Positions 39,419 through 50,002 of a stretch of DNA of 64,000 nt are shown here, in pieces. The DNA lies in NCBI RefSeq assembly GCF_021869535.1, contig NW_026262679.1, forward strand, positions 78,923,143-78,987,142, written 5' to 3'. A program made the position numbers and the translations under genes. The notes under the pieces were generated by a model, which ran no database searches, had not been told where the DNA came from, and worked only from the letters and a program-made list of their open reading frames with translations. The stretch is from Mytilus californianus. Taxonomy: Eukaryota > Mollusca > Bivalvia > Mytilida > Mytilidae. Position 1 is the first letter of the stretch, and each line of letters begins with the position of its first letter.

Positions 39419-39459
39419 TTTTTGTTTAAAATAATGATATCAAATTGTGTGAAAAAAAC

Positions 39460-39710
39460 TTATCAAAGATACCAGGTCTACGATTTTTTACGCGAGACCC
39501 ACTTTTTGTCTTCCACTGAATCATTAGTGACGCTATCAAATTCAAAAAATCAAAAAGGCCAAAAAAGATACCGAGTTAAGTACTATTCAGGACCCAAATT
39601 TCCGAAATATATTTACCAAATCTAGCTATGGTAATCATGGTAATTCATGGGGTAAGAAATTCTTAGTTTTTCGAACAATAAGTGCCGACTCCTGGTTTGG
39701 TTGTTGACAA
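39460..39710 (+). repeat. Diverged copy of the 'ccagacgcgcg' dispersed repeat
   Basis: AAAGATACCAGGTCTACGAT, GAATCATTAGTGACGCT, AGGCCAAAAAAGATACCGAG, and GGTAATTCATGGGGTAAG with TTCTTAGTTTTTCGAA follow the order of the copy at 58990-59190. This copy is more decayed. Confidence 0.65.
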
Positions 39711-40005
39711 TTCTCTGAGGACAAGTTCAAAAATATTATTTTTTTAAAATGTAAGTATGTTATTGCCATTGACTCCGTATGTTACAATCCCATAGTTTTC
39801 GCGAGTTTGAAAACAAAATAAATTTTAAAGCCAAAAAGTGAATATCTTTTTGTTCTGGCACTTTCTAATGGTCAACTTACAGAAAGTTATTTCAGTCGGC
39901 GTTGTCTGTAGTTTTGTATAAATATTCTAGATCGCCTGATGTATTAATACACATTCTTACATTCTTATATCCTATATGCATACCAGCTATACAGTTCTAT
40001 TGCAT

Positions 40006-40950
40006 TTTTGTCTCGCGTGCCGGCGGCGGCGTCAACAATGTATAAGTTTGAGATAAGGTCAAGTTCAAGGGGGATCCACATGTGGTGCGTAGGTCAATAA
40101 TATTTGGTATGCAGTTGTATTAGCATTTGCACATCTCATTTTTTTATAGAGATCATTCGGCCCGACCCTAGAAGTCATGGTCTATTGATTTTGAAACTTT
40201 TGCCTAGTTTACATGTATAAGTTTGTGATTAGGTCAGTTTAAGGGGAACCATTAGTGGTTGGTCAATGATATTCGGTATGCAGTTGTATAAGCATTGGGA
40301 CATTTCATTTCCATAGAGATCATTTGGCCATGTCCGCTCAGATATGGTCTATTGACTTTAAAACTTTTGCTTAGTTTACATGTTTTTGTTTGTGATTAGG
40401 TCAGTTTAAGGGGAACTTTTAGTGGTAGGTCAGTGATATTCGGTATGCAGATGTATAAGAATTGGCACATCGCATTGCGGTGGAAATTATTTTCCCCCTC
40501 CCCCCTTCAGTCGTGGTTCATTGACCCTGAATGTTTGGCATTATTTGCATGTTAAAGTTTGTGATTAAATCAGTTTTAGATAAACGACTAATGTTGAGTC
40601 AATGATATTTGGTATGCAGTTGTACTGGCATTTGCAAGTCTCATTTCCATGGAGATTAAATGGCCCTACCATCTCATCACGGTTCATTAACTTTGAAACT
40701 TTGACATAGTTTACAAGTGAAAGTTTGTGTTTGGGTTAGTTTAAAGGGAACCGCTTATGATAAGTCAATGGTATTTGGTATGCAGTTTTATAAGCATGTC
40801 ATTTAACATTCCACAGAGGTTATTTGGCCCTGCATCTTTGGTCATAATTCATTGACTTTTAAAGATTTGCATAGTTTACATGTTTGAATATTGCCATTTT
40901 AATTTCAACATTTGTATAATACCATCAAAATTGCAAAACGCGAGACAAAA
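40006..40950. mobile_element. TIR element containing five tandem units
   Basis: The ends TTTTGTCTCGCGT (40006-40018) and ACGCGAGACAAAA (40938-40950) are perfect 13-bp inverted repeats. Between them is a unit of about 168 bp repeated roughly five times, each with GGTATGCAGTTGTAT or a close form (near 40108, 40276, 40444, 40613 and 40780), followed by CATTTCCATAGAGAT-like and TGACTTTGAAACTTT-like strings. No reading frame looks like a transposase, so this is a non-autonomous element. I did not find a clear target-site duplication. Confidence 0.75.
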
Positions 40951-41148
40951 CTCTGTGGTGTCAACAGTTTGTTCATTGTTTTTATTTTTTTTAATAAATT
41001 GAAAAGAACTATTGTGGCATAACAATATTGATTAACATGAGAACGTTACATCAGTAGATTTTAAAACTCACCAAGTTAAAACTGAATCTTTGAAATTGTC
41101 ATTTATACATGAAAACTTTTTAACTTATCAAACTTGGTTCATACATAC

Positions 41149-41319
41149 CTATGCAACTATGAGTATTACACGATTGTGTTTCCTGACCATTACCAGCGCA
41201 AGGTGATCCATTATATTGTACAGCTGGATTTGTACACGACCTAGTACGATCTTGTGTTCCGCCATCACATGTTACGGTGCAAGTCCCCCAAGATAACCAA
41301 TTTGACCATTCGCCATCAA
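41149..41319 (-). CDS. TSP1-repeat gene exon: ninth TSP1 domain
   Basis: The 171-bp exon is phase 1-1 and encodes 57 residues. The motifs are DGEWSNWLSWGTCTVTCDGG, then TQDRTRSCTNP, SPCAGNG and TQSCNTHSC, with six cysteines, all three ladder tryptophans and the CTVTCDGG O-fucose type site. It ends CIG or CIV across a GTATGT donor. It is more distant from the recently duplicated exons than they are from one another. Confidence 0.93.
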
Positions 41320-41861
41320 CTATTTATCAGAAAGAACAACACATAAATTGTTGTACAAGGTAACATCAAAGAATTTGAATTAAAAAGTAAGGTTAGAAAA
41401 ATTCCTTGACTCATGATCAATATTAGAATTTACAATTATAAAAAAATATCGTATTAAAGAATGCTAACAGTTACTAAAAGCAAGTAATATGTGCTTAGTG
41501 ATATAAAGTGTATGCTCTACTGACAGCGAACGCTGTATTTCCAAGTAACTTTTAACACCAAAATTAGACAATTCGACACGAGCTTGAGATTAAATGTTCA
41601 AAGAAAATTGTGAACTTTTTTTATACATAGACGAAAATAACAGCTCTCAAAAACGTATGATGTAACAACGATTTTGGAATCAATATTTATCCAAAAATAG
41701 ATGACGTAATGTTTTCGATCAGCAGTATAATTGGTAACTCAGTCTAGTACAGTAAAATCATGCTTCCGTAAGAACAATTTTCATTATCAAATGGTTTTGT
41801 GTGGAGTTTTAATTACTCCATTTCCATTTTAGCCTGAAATCTTAATTTATATTTTACTCAC

Positions 41862-42032
41862 TTGGACATGGCGTTAGAGTACATGTTTGTGTTGTTGTAC
41901 CTGACCCAACACAATCGGCTCCACTATGGGCTGGTGCAGGATCAGCACAATTTCTGGATCTATCCTGTGTACCACTTGCACATGATACAGAGCAAGTTCC
42001 CCATGTACCCCATACAGCCCACATACCATCAA
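41862..42032 (-). CDS. TSP1-repeat gene exon: eighth TSP1 domain
   Basis: The 171-bp exon is phase 1-1. It encodes DGMWAVWGTWGTCSVSCASG, TQDRSRNCADPAPAHSG, ADCVGSGTTTQTC and TLTPCP. The six cysteines and the W ladder are intact. The donor is GTGAGT. A methionine codon upstream would be in frame through the intron, but the ATCAACTATG boundary on the plus strand shows the same CTATAG/TTGATGG acceptor as its neighbours. Confidence 0.93.
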
Positions 42033-42448
42033 CTATGAAATTGTACAAAATCATTCATTTTATCTTTCATGAGTTCTTGATAAATAGAAATTCATATCAT
42101 TCAAAATTAAAGCATCGCACGTAATATATGTTACTGAAATCTACCCTTATAAAAGTCCAGGCATATACAAATAAGCGAAGTGCCAATTACAACGATATTC
42201 ATTCAATTACTATTTGCACCAAAACAGACAAATTCTCGAGCGCATTCTTCCAGGTTTTTTCTAAAGCGTAAAAAACGAGATTAAGATAAATAAAATATAA
42301 TCTTAAACATGATATAGATATTTCAAAAATAAATCATACAAATCCGAATAATGTACGTGTTGTCATATTATACGTCACTTTTATGATTACCAGATAATTG
42401 TATATATGTTTTCATTAATGCATATTCCAAAATTGTTATAAGACATAC

Positions 42449-42619
42449 TTGGACAAGGGACTTGAGTACATGTTTGTGTATCTATATCCGAACCACTACA
42501 ATCTTGTCCACTATGCTGTGGTGTTGGGCTGTCACACTGACGTTGTCTTGTTTCGGTGCCACTTGCACAGGTTACGGAGCAAGTTCCCCAGGAAGCCCAA
42601 CTTCCCCAATTACCATCAA
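42449..42619 (-). CDS. TSP1-repeat gene exon: seventh TSP1 domain
   Basis: The 171-bp phase 1-1 exon encodes [50 protein letters not shown] and TQVPCP. The first 30 or so residues are identical to the exon at 45277-45447, and the intron on its 5' side is also homologous to that of the 45.3-kb exon, so the two arose by tandem duplication. The DIDT stretch replaces the GTET of its sisters. Confidence 0.94.
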
Positions 42620-45276
42620 CTAAGAAATGTGTGTAAGAATAAATAATTTTTCAACATATGTAATAAGCAATTTTGTGGATTCCCAATTTCTGTTAATAGT
42701 TAGTTTTCTTAAGTAACAATTAAGATTCAAGACAGTGCTAGGTAATAATATGGATTCCGATGATGTTTTTAAGGTTCAATTTCATTAATCAAATAATTCA
42801 TCAACTATTAAATTTGGAATATTGTTTAATGATGTTTGTGTCCTGTATATTTTTTATGTTCTTGAGTTTCAAAGTTTGCCACGAAGAGAACCAGAAAAAG
42901 GCAGTTGTTAAAGAGTAAAAGGTCGAGTGCTTTGGCTCTGTAATAACTGCATGTTTCTGCAGTCAAAACGATATCTTCTTTGATAAAAATGAAAATAACA
43001 CTTAATAAAAGGCATGCGTCCGAAGCGCTTTTCTGGATTTACCGATGAACATATGTACCCGATAAGAGATAACATACCTACAGTTCATATGTTATTGCAG
43101 GATAAAGAATTCTTTGTTTTGTTTACTTTAAGTTTAAATATAGTTTTAAAACAACTGTTACTTTTACTCGATTTAACCGGTAAAATGAATTCCACACTTC
43201 TTATCCATTCTTCTACAAAAGGCTGATTCAAACATCATCTACGACTCACTCTGTACTTACTGCTCAAAATGGATAAAACGAGATAAAGCTGACAAAAAGT
43301 CCTTAGATTCTTTTTTTAATTCAGTAATGAACATAGTTGATATTCGTATTAAACATTTTAAAGAACATTTTACTCCTAACAACAACAATAATAGCCCTAT
43401 TTCTCGTATCAAACATAAGCTAAAAGAACTCGTCAAGGAATTTGTTTTTGTTCCGGCTGATAAGGCTGCTAATAATATCATTATTGTTTGACGTAAATTT
43501 TACATTGAGGTTCTGCAAAAGGAAATCACGAATTCACCAATATTCCGACTGACTCAATTTTCGGAAAATGACATCTGTAACAAACATAAACTTTTAGCTG
43601 CCTCTTTACAAGCAGAACCAAATACAATGAAAGTTCCAACTATGTTCTGGCTTCCAAAGCTGCACAAAACACCTTACAAATATAGATTTATTTCGTCTTC
43701 AAGCCATTGTTCCACTACTAAACTGTTTATTCTACTTACTAGTACACTTGGTACAATCAAAAACTTGGTAATAAACTGTGCACCACTTATTGCGGACCTG
43801 TTTCTGTATTGTTATGAGTTACAATTTATGACTAACATCAGCAAAGACCCATCGAAACAACATCTATACATAAATTTGATAACATTTTAAGATATTTGGA
43901 TGATATATTGGCTCTCAATAATGACGACTTCAGTATGTACACTAAAGAGATTTATCCTGCTAAACTGACTTTAAATAAAGCTAATACTAACAATGAACAC
44001 TGCCCTTTCCTGGATCTTGATATCTATATCTTTAACAGGAAGCTTAATACCAAAATTTATGATGAAAGAGATGATTTTTCATATCCTATTGTTAATTACT
44101 AGTATCTATTTTTAGATGATGACGTTCCCTTCTCACCATTTTATGGTGTTTATTTATCTCAACTTGTTCGATTCGCTCGTGTATGTAACAACGTATTTGA
44201 TTTTAACGAAAGAAATCTCTGTATTTCTGAAAAATTATTACACCAGGGTTTTTCGATATCACAAACTAGTCAAAACATTCCTAAATGTTATCATCGGTAC
44301 AAGGATATCATTCGTAAACATAAATCAACATGCAGACATCTTATACGTTCAGGTATTTCACATCCAATCTTTTATGGTAATATTCTATACAAAGCACAAA
44401 CATGTCGACATTCACTTCTAACCTTTAAACAGACTTATTCAGAAGGGATATAGTTACGATACTATTGTTAGGTCATTAAAGACGGCATATTTTGGTATTA
44501 ATATTGATTCACTCATAGGGTCTTTGCATCGGAAATAAACACATTTATTCTAAAACCAGTCGTTTGCAAGATACGGGTTATGTTCTTCTGATATATTTTA
44601 TGATGGTATGATAGTAAACCCCTAACGGGAGGGATTGTGCTTGATTTTCATATGATGAAGACATAATCTTTCAATCAGTTTGTTTGAGTTCTGGAGCTGG
44701 CATGTCAGTATACCTGCCTAGTAGTCCTTTGTTAATTTATGTATAATTGTCATTTTGCTTAATTTTTTGTTACCTATTCTTACATCGGACTTGGACTTCT
44801 TTTAAACTACTGTGTTTTACTGTGCGTATTGTTGTGTTTTTGTTTATTCTACATTGGCTAGAGGTATATGGGAGGGTTGAGATCTCACAAAACATGTTTA
44901 ACCCCGCAACATTTTTGCACCTGTCCCAAGTCAGGAGCCTCTGGCCTTTATTAGTCTTGTATGTTTTTTTTAATTTTAGTTCATTTAAATGTTTTTGGAG
45001 TTTAGTGTGTCGTCCATTTACATTGAACTAGTGCACATTTTTGTTTAGGGCCAGCTGAAGCCTGCCTCTGGGTGCGGGAGTTTCTCGCTGTGTTGAAGAC
45101 CCATTGGTGGCTTTCGGTTGTTTTCTGCTCTTTGGTCGGGTTGTTGTCTCTTTGACACATTCCCCATTTCCATTCTCGATTTTATATAGAGAAAACTCAG
45201 CAAAATGTTAAAGTGATCAGTAAACATGTTCATCTCTGAAAATATTGATACATGTTTTCTTATTGACTACACTTAC
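42620..45276 (-). other. Intron carrying the Penelope-like insertion
   Basis: The parts flanking the retroelement (42620-43183 and 45190-45276) match the sister intron 45448-46314 in order. The 2-kb difference is therefore essentially the inserted element. Confidence 0.75.
43184..45188 (+). mobile_element. Internally deleted Penelope-like retroelement with its 3' tail
   Basis: The plus strand carries pieces of a reverse transcriptase in several frames. First comes a region with ELVKEFVFVPADKAA-like sequence near 43430. It is followed by MKVPTMFWLPKLHKTPYKYR at 43627-43686 (the LPK-HK signature typical of Penelope-like elements), APLIADLFLYCYELQF near 43789, the catalytic YLDD at 43893-43904, and FLDLDIYI near 44010. 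Between TSTLGTIKNLVINC and APLIADLF the central part of the RT is missing, so the copy has an internal deletion. Stops and frame shifts are frequent (for example at 43488, 43888 and 44100). The 3' part after about 44540 is noncoding and ends near TTCTCGATTTTAT. No GIY-YIG endonuclease is seen. The element lies antisense to the gene within its intron. Confidence 0.72.
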
Positions 45277-45447
45277 TTGGACATGTGACTTTAGTGCATG
45301 TCTGTGTTTCTGTACCGGAACCGCTGCAGTCCTGTCCATTGTGTTGTGCTGCTGGACTGTCACACTGACGTAGTCTGGTTTCGGTGCCACTTGCACAGGT
45401 TACGGAGCAAGTTCCCCAGGAAGCCCAACTTCCCCAATTACCATCAA
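45277..45447 (-). CDS. TSP1-repeat gene exon: sixth TSP1 domain
   Basis: The 171-bp phase 1-1 exon encodes [50 protein letters not shown] and TKVTCP. It has full W ladder, O-fucose site and six cysteines. Its acceptor is the unusual but valid TTCTAAG. Its second half is nearly the same as the exon at 46315 and its first half nearly the same as the exon at 42449, which suggests more than one exchange among the three sisters. Confidence 0.94.
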
Positions 45448-46314
45448 CTTAGAAGTGTGTGTAAGAATAAATAATATTTTAACATATGTAAAAAGCAATA
45501 TTATGGATTTCCAATTTCTGTTGATAGTTAGTTTTCTTAAGTACCAGTTAAGCTTCAAGACAGTGCTAGGTAATAATATGGATTACGATGATATTTTTAA
45601 GGTTCATTTTCATTAATCAAATAATTCACATCAACTATTGAATTTGGAATATTGTTTAATATGTTTATGTTCTCTATTATTTTTGTGTTCTAGAATTTTA
45701 AGTTTGCCGTGAAGAGAACCAGAAAAAAAACCAGTTGTAAGATAGTAAAAGGTAGAGCTCTTTGGTTCTTTTTGTAGTTTACTTCTTTAAAAGGGAACAG
45801 CAGAAAGTAGATTGAAAGAATTCAGTTCTAGATGTCAATCGACTTCTTTATTAATGTAATTTATACGCGTGGTACACAATAAAAACAAATCAGAACAAAT
45901 ACACAAAATGGGACTGATAAAAATAAAAACTAAACATGTTACACATTAGGGATTCCTTAAAGCTCCGTTCCCAAATTTCTTATAAAGTGAGCACGGCAAT
46001 TTGTAATAACTGCATGCTTAAAGATACCTTTGGTGACGTTTCTGCAGTCCAAACCATATCTTTGATAAAAAATGATAAAAAAAAACACTTAAGAAATTTC
46101 ATGGGTACGAATGTCTTTCCTGGATTTACTGGTATATAAATTAATTCGATTGGACATGAAACATAAAAGGCATATAATTTATAGTTATTGCAGAATAAAG
46201 ACTATTTTTTGTTTAGTTTTAGTTTAAATATAGTTTTAAAACAACTGCAATTTTTACTTGATTTAACCCGATCAATTAATCAATTCCACCTCTAAAATTA
46301 TTGACTATACTTAC
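45448..46314 (-). other. Intron, sister of the 42620-45276 intron
   Basis: It is homologous to the Penelope-bearing intron over 45448-45775 and 45995-46270. It has an extra 220 bp at about 45778-46000, with no recognised content, that the sister intron lacks. Confidence 0.7.
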
Positions 46315-46485
46315 TTGGACATGTGACTTTAGTGCATGTTTGTGTTTCTGTACCCGAACCGCTACAGTCCTGTCCATTGTGTTGTACTGCTGGACTGTCA
46401 CACAGACGTTGTCTTGTTTGGGTTCCACTTGCACAAGTTACTGAACAAGTTCCCCATGACGCCCAATTTCCCCAATTACCATCAA
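46315..46485 (-). CDS. TSP1-repeat gene exon: fifth TSP1 domain
   Basis: The 171-bp phase 1-1 exon encodes [50 protein letters not shown] and TKVTCP, with the complete set of TSP1 hallmarks. The donor is GTAAGT. On its 5' side it is separated from the preceding domain exon by the 10.8-kb intron. Confidence 0.94.
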
Positions 46486-46569
46486 CTGAAACGTCAATTA
46501 AAATGGAAATAGCAACTTTTAGTATAAAAATTTGGCCTTTTGTTTTGTAGGTATTAATCAGTACCTTTA

Positions 46570-47560
46570 CACAAAAAAGCCTGTGTCGCTCATCTAAGTC
46601 TCTGTGCATCTTTTACAGTGGACACTCTCCAATATTGTTGACTAGAATAGAATTCATGACAGCAATAGCCTGATCATTTTTTTAATTATTACTGCAACAG
46701 TTTCTCTCTATCTTCTTATTTTTTGCCCAAAACACAAAAAAGGGTAAAAAAATCGTCTTTTAAGGACAACCACTCCTGTACAGAGTCTACTATAATTTCG
46801 ACAGCCTTGATTTATTTGTAGATCTTGTCTTGAATTTTTGTTTTTTAAAGTGTCTGTCTATCTTTTATAAGGCTAAAATCCCAAAAATGGGTAAACATTG
46901 TCATTACAGACCAAAAATTCCTATAAGTAGTCGATTGACAATTTCGGCCATGTTGACTCATTTGATCTTATCTTGGTAATCATTTTTGCTATTTAAAGTC
47001 TCTATCCTATATTTTATAGTTTTCAAGATAAAAAACACTAAAAAGGGTAAAAATCATCATTAAAGAGCAATATCTCCAATAAGGAGTCGTTGGCTGATTT
47101 CATCAAGCTGATTTATTTGTAGATCTTGTCTTGCTGATCATTTTTGCTTATTTAAGTTTTTATCTATCTATTATAATCTTTAAAATATTAGGCATAAAAT
47201 CGGTTAAAAATCGCCATAAAAGGGCAATTTTTCCAGTAAGAAGTCGACGAACGATTTGGTAATGCTGACTTATTTTTAGATCTTGTCTTGCTTTTCTTAT
47301 TGTTGCTTTTTAAAGTGTCTATCTATATATTATAGTTTTCAAGATAATAGACAAAAACACAATAAATGGGTAAAAATCGTCATAAAAGAGCAATAACTCA
47401 ATAAAGAGTCGTCGGACGATTACAGCGATCTAACTTATTTGTAGAGTTTTTCTTGCTGATCATTTGTGCTTATTTAAGTTTTTAACCATCTATTATCTAT
47501 TTTAGTTCTTAAGGTCAAGGAACAGTAAATGGGCTATGTCACAGATTTTGGTAAAATTTT
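46570..47560 (-). repeat. AGCTCAC-family dispersed repeat, minus orientation
   Basis: It begins at the left with the reverse of a GAGCGACACAGGCTTTTTT end (GCCTGTGTCGCTCAT at 46580). It then contains about five imperfect tandem units of roughly 150-190 bp, each with AAGGAGTCG-like, CGATTT-like and GTAGATCTTGTCTTGCTGA or similar strings (near 46820, 47120, 47280 and 47440). The strings correspond to the reverse complement of the plus-orientation copy at 50003-51147. Confidence 0.65.
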
Positions 47561-47960
47561 GCAAACAGATTAGCTCGTTGAACTATAATTGAATATCGAA
47601 AAAATAATGAATATATCTATTTTATTTTCTGAAATATGAGTGCTTACATTCTTTCAAAATAGTTGAGCATTTGTATAGAAAGCACATAAAATCGGCGAAA
47701 AACGGTCTTAAATTTGTCTTAAAATCATCAAATCTCCAATTTCAAGTACATAGATTTTTCTTTAAAAACTATATGTTGTTTATTCATAAATTTCCGTTTT
47801 AATGAAAAAAATATTATTATATCATCACCGACTTGGTTTTCTTGTGTATTAAGAGCCAATCCGCCAGAAAACCATGCAATATTCAGAAAATCGTCCAAAT
47901 CGACAATCACAACTTGACAAATTTTTATACATCATCTTAATCCTTGACATAAAATAAAAG
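47560..47960 (+). repeat. Dispersed repeat, arm 1 of an inverted pair
   Basis: It contains AAAGCACATAAAATCGGCGA, GTACATAGATTTTTCTTTAA and AAGAGCCAATCCGCCAGAAA. The reverse complements of all three occur in order in 55880-56260. The family is not recognised. Confidence 0.65.
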
Positions 47961-48546
47961 AATTTGACCACTTAATTTTTCCCAGAATCGTATCTATTTT
48001 TAGTAACAGCCTCATTTGCATAATTCTGTAAATTCATAATGAAACCAAGGAAAAATCCAACTTTTTATGCCTTTTAAGAATGACCCAGAAGCATATTAAA
48101 TGGGGTAGTTGAGTTTTTAGAGTAATGTCAGCTGAAACTCATCCATTTTACTATGTTATGATCAATGCAAATGAAAATTTAAACGATTTGGCACATTGCC
48201 AGGAGCAGGGACACAAAGGCGGGGTTTTTCATACATGAATTTACGTGGTTTTCATTCGCTTCTATCTTGCAAGACCCATTCCGGATTTGTTTGCAACTTA
48301 TATCGGTTTTAACTATGGGGTATGTTTTAGATCGAAACAAAATATTAAGCTTGGCAAATGACTATTATATGTTAATTTATGCCTTGGAAGAATGGTGATT
48401 TTAGTCCCAAATTGACACATTTTGATTTTGATTTTAATTATATTCTAAACACAATTGGTACTAAAATGGCTCATAAAATAATTCGAACAAGTAAAATCAA
48501 TTTGTCTGAAAAATGAAATAAGACGTATTTGTACTGCAAGTCCAAA

Positions 48547-49405
48547 AATCAATAAATTGTCTGAAACCAGGGAGTCCATCTTTTATGCTCTTCCATTGAC
48601 TTATCTCCCTTGGGTAAGATCTCAAACATGTCAGCTCCCAGTGATTGTTTGGCAGACAAATGTTTACAGTGAAGTTTGTGACTTTAATAATCTAGGAAGA
48701 GCATGTGGGCTATCCCAGCCTTATACATCTACATATTACAAACTATTTAAGATATCTGAATGCACTAAAGACCAAAATAGCATTTCCAAAAAAATAATTA
48801 CTGCCAAGAAATTTGACAATCATGACAATAATTTAGTGAATAAACATCATAAATATTGATTGGAAAAATAAGTCCATGAACAGCAAAAAGAGTTTTTAGA
48901 TTTCAACGAGCAAAACAAAAGTATTCTAAATCATTCTTCGTATAAAAAAAAAGTGAGCGAGTGGAACCAACTTGCATGCACCAAAAATGGCAAAATTGAG
49001 ATTGAGAGAGTCAAAACTGCTCTGGCGCACCAACAATAAATCAACGACACTCTCTCTGCCGTGGTATTGAAACCAGCATTGGTAACCAAACATATTCATA
49101 CAGATACAGACTACCATTCATCTACATTTAGGAAGTCTGAATAATACTGAAAACTATGGTGTAGAATTTCCAACAGGACTCCTTATTTTATATAAGACAA
49201 GGAGTGGTTTATTTTCCAATGGTAGTTACATCATCTTGTCTTTGAATATGCTCAAAGTACAGGGACTTTTATGGAATTCATTGACATGATAGTCAAGCAA
49301 GATGTCAACATCTCGTCCAACCCTCTTCCAGCAAAGCCAAAGCTGACCAAGGATCTTCACCCTTTCAAAACAGGCTGTATACAGGACTAGTTATTCCAGT
49401 AGGAA
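48547..49405 (+). pseudogene. Coding-like fossil, unknown protein, plus strand
   Basis: Successive pieces read well in different frames. The first is SETRESIFYALPLTYLPW followed by GTAAG-like sequence and a continuing frame with VWQTNVYSEVCDFNNLGRAC. The second, at about 48889-49039, includes EFLDFNEQNKSILNHSSYKK, VSEWNQLACTKNGKIEI and ERVKTALAHQQ then stop. The third, at about 49259-49396, includes GTFMEFIDMIVKQDVNIS, SNPLPAKPKLTKDLHPFK and TGCIQD then stop. The amino-acid use is protein-like, but the frames are interrupted by stops and no start or full domain is visible. It is probably a relic of a transposon or retro-gene inserted in the intron; no function is assigned. Confidence 0.35.
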
Positions 49406-50002
49406 CAGGTACAAATCTTACAATCAATTTTCATTTGTTCCATATAGTCAATCTGAAATTAGGGGACCAACAATTGATACATTAGCTAGATTAAAAAAGG
49501 GGGGGTGTTGCAGGGGTATGTGAATATTCTTTTACACCTGACCTGTTTCTAAGACATCTTATTTATTTCCTATTGCAAAGTGCAAGCAAATAATATATAT
49601 CCGTATACATTGTTCTGTCTTGGGACCATTTGATTAAAAAAGCAAGGGGGAGGGTTAGAATGGTCAAAATATTTATGTCCTTGTCAGCTTAGGACAGAAT
49701 TTTAATTTTCAAGCTATTAACCAGGGTACAATATATATTTATTTTCTGCTTTAAAAAATCAATTTATAGACTAGAATCATGATAATAATCAAAATCTATT
49801 TCAACATTAGTTTACGTTTAGCAGGTCAGGTTTTTATTCTCTTCCCCTAAGTTATATTTTCAGTTCTTACTGGAAGTTGTTCAGCTCTTTGTCTACTAAA
49901 AAAAATTTTATCTAGTGGAAAAGCCTCCTACAAATACATGTTATACATGCAAAATACTGTACATGTAACACTAGATAACTTTATCCAGAGAATAATATTT
50001 TT

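Larger units (their letters stand above)
38936..41148 (-). other. Intron with a dead TSP1 exon and two dispersed elements
   Basis: It contains the pseudo-exon region (39013-39418), a dispersed repeat (39460-39710) and the TIR element with internal tandem units (40006-40950), all described separately. The remaining sequence shows nothing recognisable. Confidence 0.6.

Noticed and set aside
46323-46550. Plus-strand open frames opposite the TSP1 exons, such as 46323-46550 and 42449-42646.
   Set aside because: They are antisense shadows of the cysteine-rich exons.
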